This document shows, one piece after another, positions 8,032 through 19,003 of a DNA stretch of 42,550 bases. Made by a program: the position numbers and the translations under genes. How positions within the stretch are numbered: position 1 is the stretch's first letter; every line of letters starts with the position of its first letter. Location: assembly GCA_009914555.1 (NCBI GenBank), contig WNDY01000038.1, positions 1 through 42,550 on the forward strand, given 5' to 3'. This DNA is from Xylophilus sp. Lineage in GTDB: Bacteria; Pseudomonadota; Gammaproteobacteria; Burkholderiales; Burkholderiaceae_C. The notes under the pieces are model-generated. The model ran no database searches. It was not told the DNA's origin and was given only the letters and a program-made list of their open reading frames with translations.

Positions 8032-8525
8032 TGGGGCGGCCTCCAGCCGCGCTTGGGGGCGAGGAGGGTGCCGCGGCAGTTCCTGCTGCCGCACCAGCAG
8101 GGGTACGCGGCCTTGAGCTTCTTCGTGTAGCGCTCCTCGATGATCAGGCCGTAGTCGTAGTTGAGTTCCTCGCCCGCGCGGATGTTGCGGCGCGCGCGGA
8201 TGAAGATGCGGCCGTCCTGCTCGTCGGTCCAGCAGTTGGGGTCGCAGGAATGGTTGATCCAGCGCGAGGAGTTGCCGCCGTGGTTGGCGTCGATGACCCG
8301 GTCTTCGTCCACGTGGAAGTAGAAGGTGTGGTTCGGGTCGTCGGGGTCGTGCGGATGGCGGCGCTGCGCCTCCTGCCAGCTGATGATCTCGCCGACGTAT
8401 TCGATGATGGTCTCGCCCTCGGCGATGTCCTGCACCGCGAACACGCCCTTGCCGTGGACGCCCGAGCGGCGAGTCTGGATGCGGCGGCCGGGCAGCGCGG
8501 CCGGCGGGCGGGATCGGGTGGGCAT
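8028..8525 (-). CDS. SET-domain protein-lysine methyltransferase
   Basis: The 165-residue protein is a compact SET domain. It starts with SGVHGKGVFAVQDIAEGETI (SAM-binding part) and has RWINHSCDPNC (the NHSCxPN pseudoknot motif), then GEELNYDYGL (catalytic Tyr), and ends with a post-SET zinc motif CWCGSRNCRGTLL. The family methylates lysines with S-adenosylmethionine. SET proteins in bacteria are uncommon compared with eukaryotes; the substrate here is unknown. It is the first gene of an operon with birA and divergent from topB. ATG 8525 gives the normal start just before the basic PTRSRPPAA tail. Confidence 0.9.
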   Translation of the reverse strand: MPTRSRPPAALPGRRIQTRRSGVHGKGVFAVQDIAEGETIIEYVGEIISWQEAQRRHPHDPDDPNHTFYFHVDEDRVIDANHGGNSSRWINHSCDPNCWTDEQDGRIFIRARRNIRAGEELNYDYGLIIEERYTKKLKAAYPCWCGSRNCRGTLLAPKRGWRPPQ

Positions 8526-8645
8526 GGGTCGGAGCGGCGAAGCGAAAACCTGATAACTTGGAATGTGCACACACGCGAGGGCGCGCGCATGCGCGTGCGA
8601 ACCGCGGCATTGTATGAACAACGCAGAGAAACGAGTCCCCCATCC

Positions 8646-11585
<2,940 letters not shown>

Positions 11586-11592
11586 CCTACGC

Positions 11593-12055
11593 ATGGCGCT
11601 GCTGGCCATCCGCCGCCTGCGGCAGGGCGACCTTGACGCCCTGCTCGCGCTCTACACCCACCTGCATGCGCAGGACGACCCGCTGCCGGCGCGCAGCGTG
11701 GTCGAGGGCGTGTGGCGCGAGCTGCTGGCCGATGCGCGGCAGCAGTGCCTGGGCGGCTTCGACGGCGATGCGCTCGTGGCGAGCTGCAAGCTGGTCGTGG
11801 TGCCCAACCTCACGCGTGGCTGCCGGCCCTATGCGCTGGTGGAGAACGTGGTCACGCATGCCGGCCACCGCGGGCAGGGCCACGGGCATGCGCTGCTGGC
11901 CCATGCGCTGGCCCTGGCCTGGGAGCGGGTGCTACAAGGCGATGCTGATGACCGGCCGGCAGGACGAGGCCGCGCTGCGCTTCTACGAGACCGCCGGGTT
12001 CGACCGGCACGGCAGGCAGGCCTTCATCGCCCGGCCGCCCGCGCGCAATTCGTGA
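11593..12055 (+). pseudogene. GNAT-family N-acetyltransferase, frameshifted
   Basis: The first frame reads IRRLRQGDLDALLALYTHLH and then the acetyl-CoA region VENVVTHAGHRGQGHGHALL, as in GNAT enzymes. At about 11935 the frame breaks: GAGCGGGTGC appears to have lost a CG from GAGCGCGGGTGC. The rest (CYKAMLMTGRQDEAALRFYE, ETAGFDRHGRQAFIARPP) continues in the next frame to a stop at 12055. Joined, the protein would be about 154 residues, a normal GNAT length. It starts 8 bases after topB. Either a true pseudogene or a sequence error is possible. Confidence 0.82.
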
Positions 12056-12090
12056 CAGACCGCCGGGCCGGCCGCGCCTACAGTCAGCGC

Positions 12091-12291
12091 ATGGCTTGGC
12101 TTCTTTCCCCGCTGTTCCGCCGTCTTGCCGCCGTCGTGCTGGCGGGTGGCGCCGCGCTGCTGGCGGCCGGTTGTGCCTCCGAAGGCGGCGCGCGCAGTTC
12201 CAGCGATGGCTACGGCAGCGGCAGCGGTGTCGAGGTGTTCGGCACGATCGACGCCGGTGTCAGCAGCCACGGGCGCAGCGGGATTCGCTGA
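12091..12291 (+). CDS. Small lipoprotein, 66 residues
   Basis: The protein begins with FRRLAAVVLAGGAALLAAGC, a lipoprotein signal with the lipobox Cys near residue 28. A Ser/Gly-rich stretch follows, then VEVFGTIDAGVSSH. The final motif resembles small Comamonadaceae lipoproteins of unknown function and the N-terminal strand of porins, but I do not assign a role. A hairpin-like sequence (AGCGCCC/GGGCGCT, 12320-12340) follows the gene without a T-run. Confidence 0.65.
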   Translation: MAWLLSPLFRRLAAVVLAGGAALLAAGCASEGGARSSSDGYGSGSGVEVFGTIDAGVSSHGRSGIR

Positions 12292-12319
12292 TCTGGTACT
12301 CCCAGGGTAACTGATCCAT

Positions 12320-12340
12320 AGCGCCCGCCGTCTGGGCGCT
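12320..12340. repeat. Perfect inverted repeat after the small lipoprotein gene
   Basis: AGCGCCC and GGGCGCT form a 7-bp stem with a 7-base loop. It could end transcription of the lipoprotein gene, but there is no T-run. Confidence 0.4.
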
Positions 12341-12348
12341 GCCGGGAG

Positions 12349-12367
12349 TTGAGTGAGGGAGTATGTG
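12349..12367. repeat. 19-bp motif, copy A (TTGAGTGAGGGAGTATGTG)
   Basis: This sequence recurs at 23854-23872 with two differences. Both copies lie 100-140 bases upstream of a gene on the plus strand. The function is unknown. Confidence 0.55.
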
Positions 12368-12369
12368 CG

Positions 12370-12388
12370 CTGGTCCGATATGGACCAG
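12370..12388. promoter_or_regulatory. Perfect dyad CTGGTCC-N5-GGACCAG, candidate operator
   Basis: A 7-5-7 perfect inverted repeat lies directly after motif copy A and 84 bases upstream of the AhpD-like gene. Its size fits a dimeric repressor site. Confidence 0.45.
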
Positions 12389-12472
12389 TCGGAAACACCG
12401 ATCTTGGCCCTGGGTCGCCCGGCCAGGCGTTCGCAAGAATGGCGGCATTCCAACCCTCCAAGGAAGCCGGCC

Positions 12473-12952
12473 ATGCGCCAACGTCTCGACTACGTCGCGT
12501 CCTCCCCCGACGCCGCCCGCAAGTACCTCGAATTCAGCCAGCTGCTGTACGGCAAGCCCTTCCTGGCCGAGGTCGGCCACCTGGTCACGCTGCGCGCCTC
12601 GCAGCTCAACGGCTGCGCCTTCTGCGTGGACATGCATGTGAAGGAAGCGCGCATCCACGGCGAGCGCGAACTGCGCCTGCACCATGTGGTCGTCTGGCGC
12701 GAATCGCCGCTGTTCACGCCGCGCGAACGCGCCGTGCTCGAATGGACCGAGACCCTGACCCGCCTCGGTCCGAACGGTGTGGCGGACGACATCTTCACCC
12801 GCGTGCGCGAACAACTGTCCGAAGAGGACTTGGCCGACCTGTCCTTCCTGGTCGTCGCCATCAACGGCTGGAACCGCCTCGGCGTCGCTTTCCAGGCCGT
12901 GCCGGGCTCCAGGGACAAGCTCTACGGTCTGGACAAGTCCGGCCTGGCCTGA
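12473..12952 (+). CDS. Carboxymuconolactone decarboxylase/AhpD-like protein
   Basis: The 159-residue protein has the AhpD/CMD core: LVTLRASQLNGCAFCVDMHV, with the CxxC plus downstream His of the peroxidase-type active site, then ARIHGERELRL. The second half (FTPRERAVLEWTETLTRL, VVAINGWNRLGVAFQAVPG) is typical of the MMSE/AhpD-like subfamily. Such proteins reduce peroxides or act as disulfide-relay partners. ATG 12473 is preceded by AAGGAAG. It precedes the GntR gene in the same direction and may belong to the same redox-linked locus. Confidence 0.88.
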   Translation: MRQRLDYVASSPDAARKYLEFSQLLYGKPFLAEVGHLVTLRASQLNGCAFCVDMHVKEARIHGERELRLHHVVVWRESPLFTPRERAVLEWTETLTRLGPNGVADDIFTRVREQLSEEDLADLSFLVVAINGWNRLGVAFQAVPGSRDKLYGLDKSGLA

Positions 12953-13050
12953 ACCGCTGGGCCGATGTGCCCGTGTTTTTCGCATAAGAAAGCACGATTT
13001 CTGTATTTTCCATGGAGATGTTCGCCGTTTCGTCTCCCGCCGTGACATGA

Positions 13051-13064
13051 CCTGTCATGACAGG
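13051..13064. promoter_or_regulatory. Perfect 14-bp palindrome, probable GntR operator
   Basis: CCTGTCATGACAGG is a perfect palindrome with core TGTCATGACA. It ends 10 bases before the GntR start codon at 13075 and overlaps the ribosome-binding region (AGGAAG). GntR/HutC regulators usually bind such short dyads, so autoregulation is likely. A related TGACATGAC half lies just upstream. Confidence 0.6.
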
Positions 13065-13074
13065 AAGACCCGCA

Positions 13075-13839
13075 ATGCCCCTCTCCCCGACCCAGAAGAC
13101 CGCCGAGCCTTCGGCCCTGCCGCTGCACGCCCAGGTGCGCGAGCGCCTGCGCGAACGCATCCTCGACGGCACCTATGTGCCGCATGCGCAGCTGCCCTCC
13201 GAGAGCGAACTCGGCGCGCTGTTCTCGGCCAGCCGCATCACCGTGCGTCAGGCGCTGTCCGACCTGCAGCGCGAGAACCTTATCTTCAAGATCCCCGGCA
13301 AGGGCACCTTCGTCTCCAAGCCCAAGGCCTTCCAGCAGCTGTCGCAGCTCGAAGGCTTCGCCGAAGCGCTCAACCGCATGGGCTACGAGGTGCGCAACCG
13401 TGTCATGAGCCACAAGACGGTGCCGGCCTCGGCGCGCGTCGCCCGCAAGCTGGGCGTGGCGGTGGGCGAGCCGGTGGCGCAGATCAAGCGCGTGCGCTGC
13501 ATCAACCGCGCGCCGGTCTCGTATGAAGTCACCTACCTGCCGCATGCCATCGGCGAGAGGCTGCGCCAGGAGGACCTGGCCGGGCGCGACATCTTCCTGA
13601 TCCTGGAGAACGACTACGGCATCCCGCTCGGCCATGCCGATCTGCAGATCGACGCGACCCTGGCCGACGACGCCCTGTCGCATGCGCTCGACATCGAGGA
13701 AGGCACGGCGCTGCTGCGCATCGAGCGCCTGACCCACACCGCCGCCGGCGCGCCGCTGGACTTCGAGGATCTGTACTTCCGCGGCGACGCCTTCCAGTAC
13801 CGCCTGCGCATCGCCCGCACGCCGGGCCGGGAAGCCTGA
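13075..13839 (+). CDS. GntR-family (HutC/UTRA) transcriptional regulator
   Basis: The 254-residue protein has an N-terminal winged helix (LPSESELGALFSASRITVRQ, then GKGTFVSKP at about 72-80) and a C-terminal UTRA ligand-binding domain (PVSYEVTYLPHAIGERL, ENDYGIPLGHADLQIDA). I use ATG 13075, because an upstream ATG at 13057 lies inside a palindrome that looks like the operator and 13075 has AGGAAG at the right distance. The stop is 11 bases before the AprA-like gene, so it probably heads that operon and controls it in response to a small ligand. Confidence 0.9.
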   Translation: MPLSPTQKTAEPSALPLHAQVRERLRERILDGTYVPHAQLPSESELGALFSASRITVRQALSDLQRENLIFKIPGKGTFVSKPKAFQQLSQLEGFAEALNRMGYEVRNRVMSHKTVPASARVARKLGVAVGEPVAQIKRVRCINRAPVSYEVTYLPHAIGERLRQEDLAGRDIFLILENDYGIPLGHADLQIDATLADDALSHALDIEEGTALLRIERLTHTAAGAPLDFEDLYFRGDAFQYRLRIARTPGREA

Positions 13840-13850
13840 CGGAGCTCGGC

Positions 13851-15572
13851 ATGGACATCATCGAACGCACTGTCGACGTGCTCGTCATCGGCGGCGGCAC
13901 CGCCGGCCCGATGGCCGCGGCCAAGGCCAAGGAGGCCGATCCGCGTCTCGACGTATTGCTGCTGGAGAAGGCCAACGTCAAGCGCAGCGGCGCCATCTCG
14001 ATGGGCATGGACGGGCTGAACAACGCCGTGGTGCCCGGCTTTGCTACGCCAGAGCAGTATGTCAAGGAGATCACGATCGCCAACGACGGCATCGTGAACC
14101 AGGCGACCGTCCTGGCCTATGCGCGCAACAGCTTTTCGATGATCGAGGAACTGGACCGCTGGGGCGTCAAGTTCGAGAAGGACGAGACCGGCGACTACGC
14201 CATGCGCAAGGTGCACCACATGGGCACCTATGTGCTGCCCATGCCCGAGGGCCACAACGTCAAAGCCGTGCTGTACCGGCGCCTGAAGCGCCTGCGCGTG
14301 GAAATGTCGCAGCGCCTGGTGGCCACGCGGCTGCTCACCGCGGCCGACGGCAGCATCGCGGGCGCGATGGCCTTCGACTGCCGCACAGCGGAGTTCCACG
14401 TGGTGCGCGCCAAGGCCGTGGTGCTGGCCACCGGCGCGGCCGGGCGGCTGGGGCTGCCGGCATCGGGCTACCTGTTCGGCACGTATGAAAATCCGACCAA
14501 CGCGGGCGACGGCTACAGCATGGCCTACCACGCGGGTGCGGAACTGTCGGGCATCGAATGCTTCCAGATCAACCCGCTGATCAAGGACTACAACGGCCCG
14601 GCCTGTGCCTACGTGACCGGCCCGTTCGGCGGCCACACCACCAACAACCAGGGCCAGCGCTTCATCGAGTGCGACTACTGGAGCGGGCAGATGATGCTGG
14701 AGTTCTACAACGAACTGCAGGGAGGCAACGGCCCGGTGTTCCTCAAGCTCGACCACCTGGCCGAGGAGACCATCGCCACCATCGAGCAGATCCTGCACAC
14801 CAACGAGCGCCCGAGCCGCGGCCGCTTCCACGCCAGGCGCGGCACCGACTACCGCGAGCAGATGGTGGAGATGCATCTCTCCGAGATCGGCCTGTGCAGC
14901 GGCCATTCGGCCTCGGGCGTCTGGGTCGACGAGCACGCGCAAACCACCGTGCCCGGCCTCTATGCCGCAGGTGACTTGGCCTGCGTGCCGCACAACTACA
15001 TGCTTGGCGCCTTCGTCTACGGCCGCCTGGCCGGCGAGAGCGCCGCGCGGCGCTGCGCCGAGGCCGCGCTGCCCGCGGCGGATGCGGAGCAGGTCGCGCG
15101 CGAGCATGCCCGCGTCTCGGCGCCGCTCGGCCGCAGCGAAGGCCTGCCGCCGAACCAGGTCGAATACAAGCTGCGCCGCCTGGTCAACGACTATCTCCAG
15201 CCGCCCAAGGTGACGCGCAAGATGGAGATCGGCCTCGACCGCTTCGCGCAGATCCGCGAGGACCTCGACCGCATCGCCGCGCCCGGCCCGCACGAGCTGC
15301 TGCGCGCACTGGAGGTGCATGCGATCCGCGACTGCGCCGAGATGGCCGCACGCGCCTCGCTGTTCCGCACCGAGAGCCGCTGGGGCCTCTACCACTACCG
15401 CGTGGACCATCCCGCGCGCAACGCCGCCGACTGGTTCTGCCATGTCCAGCTGCACAAGCGTGCCGACGGCGCGATGGCCTGTTTCAAGCGCCCGGTCGCA
15501 CCCTACCTGGTGCCGGTCGCCGAGCGTGAGATGGACGCCTACCACCACCTGCGCACCGCTGCGCCGGCCTGA
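13851..15572 (+). CDS. AprA-like (adenylylsulfate reductase alpha/fumarate reductase-type) flavoprotein
   Basis: The 573-residue protein has the FAD_binding_2 fold: VDVLVIGGGTAGPMAAAKA at the N-terminus, VKRSGAISMGMDGLNN (the AprA-type loop), AVVLATGAAGRLG, and GLYAAGDLACV near the C-terminal part of the FAD domain. A C-terminal domain with ESRWGLYHYRVDHP resembles the AprA end. The family oxidises or reduces a small substrate with electrons shuttled by an iron-sulfur partner, here the ferredoxin encoded 26 bases downstream. The substrate is unknown; a true AMP/sulfite reaction is not shown. Fumarate reductase and AprA are the nearest families. Confidence 0.87.
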   Translation: MDIIERTVDVLVIGGGTAGPMAAAKAKEADPRLDVLLLEKANVKRSGAISMGMDGLNNAVVPGFATPEQYVKEITIANDGIVNQATVLAYARNSFSMIEELDRWGVKFEKDETGDYAMRKVHHMGTYVLPMPEGHNVKAVLYRRLKRLRVEMSQRLVATRLLTAADGSIAGAMAFDCRTAEFHVVRAKAVVLATGAAGRLGLPASGYLFGTYENPTNAGDGYSMAYHAGAELSGIECFQINPLIKDYNGPACAYVTGPFGGHTTNNQGQRFIECDYWSGQMMLEFYNELQGGNGPVFLKLDHLAEETIATIEQILHTNERPSRGRFHARRGTDYREQMVEMHLSEIGLCSGHSASGVWVDEHAQTTVPGLYAAGDLACVPHNYMLGAFVYGRLAGESAARRCAEAALPAADAEQVAREHARVSAPLGRSEGLPPNQVEYKLRRLVNDYLQPPKVTRKMEIGLDRFAQIREDLDRIAAPGPHELLRALEVHAIRDCAEMAARASLFRTESRWGLYHYRVDHPARNAADWFCHVQLHKRADGAMACFKRPVAPYLVPVAEREMDAYHHLRTAAPA

Positions 15573-15598
15573 CACCGAAGAAGAACGAGGACTGCCCC

Positions 15599-15832
15599 AT
15601 GCCCCTGGCCCTCCAGCCCACCAGCGTGCCGGTGCGCGTGGACCCGGACAAGTGCATCGCCCACAAGGGCTGCACGATCTGCGTCGACGTCTGCCCGCTC
15701 GATGTGCTCGCCATCGACGCCCGCGAAGGCAAGGCCTACATGAAGTACGACGAGTGCTGGTACTGCCTGCCCTGCGAGAAGGACTGCCCCACCGGGGCGA
15801 TCACGGTCGACATCCCCTACCTGCTGCGCTGA
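15599..15832 (+). CDS. Two [4Fe-4S] ferredoxin, AprB-like
   Basis: The 77-residue protein has two complete cluster motifs: C19-x5-C25-x2-C28-x3-C32-P and C53-x2-C56-x2-C59-x3-C63-P. The longer spacing in the first motif and the CWYCLPCEKDCP form of the second resemble AprB of adenylylsulfate reductase, without the AprB C-terminal tail. It lies directly behind the AprA-like gene, so it is the likely electron partner. Confidence 0.9.
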   Translation: MPLALQPTSVPVRVDPDKCIAHKGCTICVDVCPLDVLAIDAREGKAYMKYDECWYCLPCEKDCPTGAITVDIPYLLR

Positions 15833-15866
15833 ATCCCTTTCTTTCAACCACGACCCTGGAGGAACC

Positions 15867-17300
15867 ATGACAAGAACCACGAGAAGGCGCGCCCTTGCGC
15901 TGTCCACCGCCGCGCTGGGCCTGGCCGCCGGCCTGCCGGCAGTCCGCGCCCAGGGCGGCGAGAATATCCGCATCGCCATCGGCACGCAGGACACGACCAT
16001 CAACTGCGCCACCGGCGGCCTGCTGATCCGCGAACTCAAGCTGCTCGAGAAGTACCTGCCGCGCGAGGGCCGCTACAAGGACGCGAGCTACGACATCCAG
16101 TGGAAGAATTTCACCTCGGGCGCACCGCTGACCAACGAGATGGTGGCCGACAAGCTCGACATCGGCTCGATGGCCGACTTTCCCGGCGCCAACAACGGCG
16201 CGGCCTTCCTCAAGGCCGGCAGGCGCAGCGTCTTCTTCACCGTGCTGTCGGGCAGCACCGGCGGCAGCGGCAACGGCATCGTCGTGCCGCTGCAGTCGAG
16301 CGTGACCTCGCTGTCGGAGCTCAAGGGGCGCACGATCTCGGTGCCCTTCGCCTCCACCGCCCACGGCATGCTGCTGCGCGCCGTCGCGGCCCAGGGCTGG
16401 GACCCGCGCAAGGACGTCAACATCATCACCCAGGCGCCCGAGGTGGCCGGCCCGGCGCTGCAAGCCAACAAGATCGAGGCCCATGCCGACTTCGTGCCGT
16501 TCTCCGAGCTGTTCGAGCACCGCGGCTTCGCCCGCAAGATCTACGACGGCTCGCAGGCCGAGGCGCCGACCTACCACGGCACGCTGGCCAACGCGGCCTA
16601 TGCAGAGAAGCATCCGGAGATCATTGTCGCCTTCCTGCGCGCGGCCATCGAGGCCGACCGCCTGTTCGCCGCCGAGCCTGAGAAGTACAGCGAGCTGATC
16701 GAGAAGGTCACCGGCATCGAGGCCGCGATCAACTACCTCTACCACGGCCCCCTGGGCCTGCAGACCCGCGACCTGACCTGGAAGCCCGAGTACCGCAAGG
16801 CGCTGGCCACGTCGATCGACACCCTCAAGCTGCTGGGGCGCGAGGCGCCGCTCGACGCGCAGACCTTCATCGACGACCGTTACGTGCGCGCCGCCTTCAA
16901 GCAGTCCGGCCTCGACTACCAGGCGCGCCTGGCCAACTACGACAGGCTGCCGCTCAAAGCGAACGACGCGGTGACGGGCAGGCCCATCGCCGACTTCCGG
17001 CGCGTGGCCGGCATCTGGGTGCAGGGCGAGCCCAAGGTGCGCCACTACGCCGCCATCGAAGGCGCGCTGGTCGACCTGCGCCGCATCGAGCAGTCGGGCG
17101 CCAAGGTGCGCGCGGTGTACGTGCACGATCTGATCCACCGCATCAAGCTGCTGGCGCCCACCACCTGGTATGCGCAGGACGCCAAGGGCCAGCTCAGCGC
17201 CTTCCTGCAGAAGGACGCGGCCGTCGGCTATGCCAACGCGAACAAGGGCCGCGTGCTCGACTTCGCCGGCGCGCGCACCGCCGTCCAGGCCGCGGCCTGA
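15867..17300 (+). CDS. ABC substrate-binding protein (SsuA/TauA/NMT1 type) with extra NosL-like C-terminal domain
   Basis: The 477-residue protein starts with a signal peptide containing RRR (RRRALALSTAALGLAAGLPA), then an NMT1/SsuA-like periplasmic domain (GQDT region, DIGSMADFPGAN, LKGRTISVPFASTAHGML). That domain normally ends near 330-360. A further part of about 110 residues (from VTGRPIADFRRVAG, about 369) contains VRAVYVHDLIHRIKLLAPTT, WYAQDAKGQLSAFLQK and NKGRVLDFAGA. This follows the order of NosL, a copper-chaperone fold: YVHD-like strand, aromatic WY strand, AA helix and GRVLDF. The signal is Sec-type, possibly Tat. It should deliver substrate to the permease/ATPase downstream. Confidence 0.85.
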   Translation: MTRTTRRRALALSTAALGLAAGLPAVRAQGGENIRIAIGTQDTTINCATGGLLIRELKLLEKYLPREGRYKDASYDIQWKNFTSGAPLTNEMVADKLDIGSMADFPGANNGAAFLKAGRRSVFFTVLSGSTGGSGNGIVVPLQSSVTSLSELKGRTISVPFASTAHGMLLRAVAAQGWDPRKDVNIITQAPEVAGPALQANKIEAHADFVPFSELFEHRGFARKIYDGSQAEAPTYHGTLANAAYAEKHPEIIVAFLRAAIEADRLFAAEPEKYSELIEKVTGIEAAINYLYHGPLGLQTRDLTWKPEYRKALATSIDTLKLLGREAPLDAQTFIDDRYVRAAFKQSGLDYQARLANYDRLPLKANDAVTGRPIADFRRVAGIWVQGEPKVRHYAAIEGALVDLRRIEQSGAKVRAVYVHDLIHRIKLLAPTTWYAQDAKGQLSAFLQKDAAVGYANANKGRVLDFAGARTAVQAAA

Positions 17301-17321
17301 GCCCGGCAGCGGAGCTCCACC

Positions 17322-18149
17322 ATGTCCTCGCTGCCATTGCCGGCCGCCGGCCGGGCCCGCCGCGTGCGCGAAGCCTCGCCGCACATCCTGCGGGGTGCCG
17401 CAGCTGTGCTGGCCTGCGTGCTGGCATGGCATCTGCTGTCCACGCGCCATGCCAACCTGGGCCTGGTGACCTTTGCCAACGTGCCGCCGCCCGGCGAGGT
17501 GCTGGAGTCGGCCTGGGCCTTCGCGCGGTCGCCCAAGCTCTGGCCGCACCTGGCCAGCAGCCTCCAGCGCGTGGGCCTGGGCTTCGGCCTGGCGGCTTTG
17601 GCCGGCATCGTGCTGGGCCTGCTGATCGGGCGGCTGCGCTGGGCGCGCGACGTCCTGCTGCCGCCGCTGGAGGTGCTGCGGCCAATCCCTGCGGTCGCCT
17701 GGATACCGCTGGCGATCCTGATGTTTCCTTCGTCCGAAGGCAGCATGGTCTTCATCACCTTCGTCGGGGCGCTTTTCCCGATCCTGCTGTCCACCATCCA
17801 CGGCGTGGAGGCGGTGGACCCGCGACTCGTCGCCTCGGCGCGCAGCCTGGGCACGCGGCGCTGGCGGCTCTTCACCGAGGTGATCGCGCCCGGCGCGCTG
17901 CCCGGCATCGTCACCGGGCTGTCCATTGGCATGGGCACCTGCTGGTTCTGCCTGGTCACGGCCGAGATGATCGCCGGCCAGTACGGCATCGGCTACCACA
18001 CCTGGGAGGCCTACACGATCCAGAACTATGCCGACATCGTCGTCGGCATGCTGGTCATCGGCCTGCTCGGCATGGGCAGCAGCGCGCTGATCCGCGCCGC
18101 CGGCCGCCGGCTCACGCCGTGGTACCGGCCGCAGGGGGCCGGGCGATGA
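17322..18149 (+). CDS. ABC transporter permease (SsuC/TauC type)
   Basis: The 275-residue membrane protein has six or so hydrophobic segments and the BPD_transp_1 domain. The EAA-type loop is visible in VDPRLVASARSLGTRRWRLF and the region TEVIAPGALPGIVTGL. It forms the inner-membrane channel of the importer. Its stop overlaps the ATPase start (ATGA), so the two are translationally coupled. Confidence 0.92.
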   Translation: MSSLPLPAAGRARRVREASPHILRGAAAVLACVLAWHLLSTRHANLGLVTFANVPPPGEVLESAWAFARSPKLWPHLASSLQRVGLGFGLAALAGIVLGLLIGRLRWARDVLLPPLEVLRPIPAVAWIPLAILMFPSSEGSMVFITFVGALFPILLSTIHGVEAVDPRLVASARSLGTRRWRLFTEVIAPGALPGIVTGLSIGMGTCWFCLVTAEMIAGQYGIGYHTWEAYTIQNYADIVVGMLVIGLLGMGSSALIRAAGRRLTPWYRPQGAGR

Positions 18150-18994
18150 GCAATGCCATCGTCGACGGCGGCCGCATCGGCATCGAGGACGTGGCAATCA
18201 CGCTGGGCGGCGCGCTGGTGCTGCACCAGCAGGAAGCACTGGAGATACCGGCCGGCGAGTTCGTCTGCCTGCTCGGCCCCTCGGGCTGCGGCAAGTCCAC
18301 GCTGCTCGGTGCCCTGGCCGGCCACCTCGCGCCGGGCCGCGGCCGGCTCACCCTGGACGGCCGGCCTATCGACGGCCCGGACCCGGAGCGCGGCCTCGTC
18401 TTCCAGCACCACACGCTGTTCCCGTGGAAGCGCGTGCTGGCCAACGTGGCCTTCGGCCTGAAGATGAAGGGCGTGCCGCGCGCGCAGCGCGAACGGCAGG
18501 CACGTGAACTGCTGCGGCTCGTCGGCCTGGAGGGGCAGGAGTCGCGCTATCCGGGCGAGCTGTCGGGCGGCATGCAGCAGCGCGTGGAGATCGCGCGCGT
18601 GCTCATCAACCATCCGCGCGTGCTGCTCATGGACGAGCCCTTCGGTGCGCTCGACGCGCTCACCCGAGTGCGCATGCAGCAGCTGCTGCTGGACGTGTGG
18701 GCACGGGTGCGCACCACTGTGGTCTTCGTCACCCACGACATCGACGAGGCGCTGTTCCTCGCCGACCGGGTGCTGGTGATGGGCCCGCGCCCCGGCCGCA
18801 TCATCGAGAACCTGCGCCCCGGCTTTGCCCGCCCGCGCGGTGCCGAGCTGGTGACCGATCCGCAGTTCGTCGCCCTCAAACGCCACTGCCTGGGCCTGCT
18901 GCATCCGCATGCCGAAGGCGCGGTACGCAACGAGCGTCTCACGCCGCTCGGCGGCACCGCGGTGCCGGGCGGGCAACTGCGCTTCGCGCTCTGA
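18146..18994 (+). CDS. ABC transporter ATP-binding protein (SsuB/TauB type)
   Basis: The 282-residue ATPase has Walker A (LGPSGCGKSTL), Q-loop (VFQHHTLFPWKR), signature (LSGGMQQRVEIARVL), Walker B (VLLMDEPFGALDALT) and H-loop (FVTHDIDEAL). It drives import with the permease just upstream. The C-terminal tail after the ATPase core (about 235-282) is short and not recognised. Confidence 0.94.
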   Translation: MSNAIVDGGRIGIEDVAITLGGALVLHQQEALEIPAGEFVCLLGPSGCGKSTLLGALAGHLAPGRGRLTLDGRPIDGPDPERGLVFQHHTLFPWKRVLANVAFGLKMKGVPRAQRERQARELLRLVGLEGQESRYPGELSGGMQQRVEIARVLINHPRVLLMDEPFGALDALTRVRMQQLLLDVWARVRTTVVFVTHDIDEALFLADRVLVMGPRPGRIIENLRPGFARPRGAELVTDPQFVALKRHCLGLLHPHAEGAVRNERLTPLGGTAVPGGQLRFAL

Positions 18995-19003
18995 GACCAC
19001 GCG

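Noticed and set aside
6370..8130. Long plus-strand frames opposite the SPOR and birA genes
   Set aside because: They are antisense shadows with no recognisable domains; the minus-strand genes have clear motifs.
13057..13074. An earlier GntR start at ATG 13057
   Set aside because: This ATG lies inside the perfect palindrome and has no ribosome-binding site; ATG 13075 has AGGAAG.
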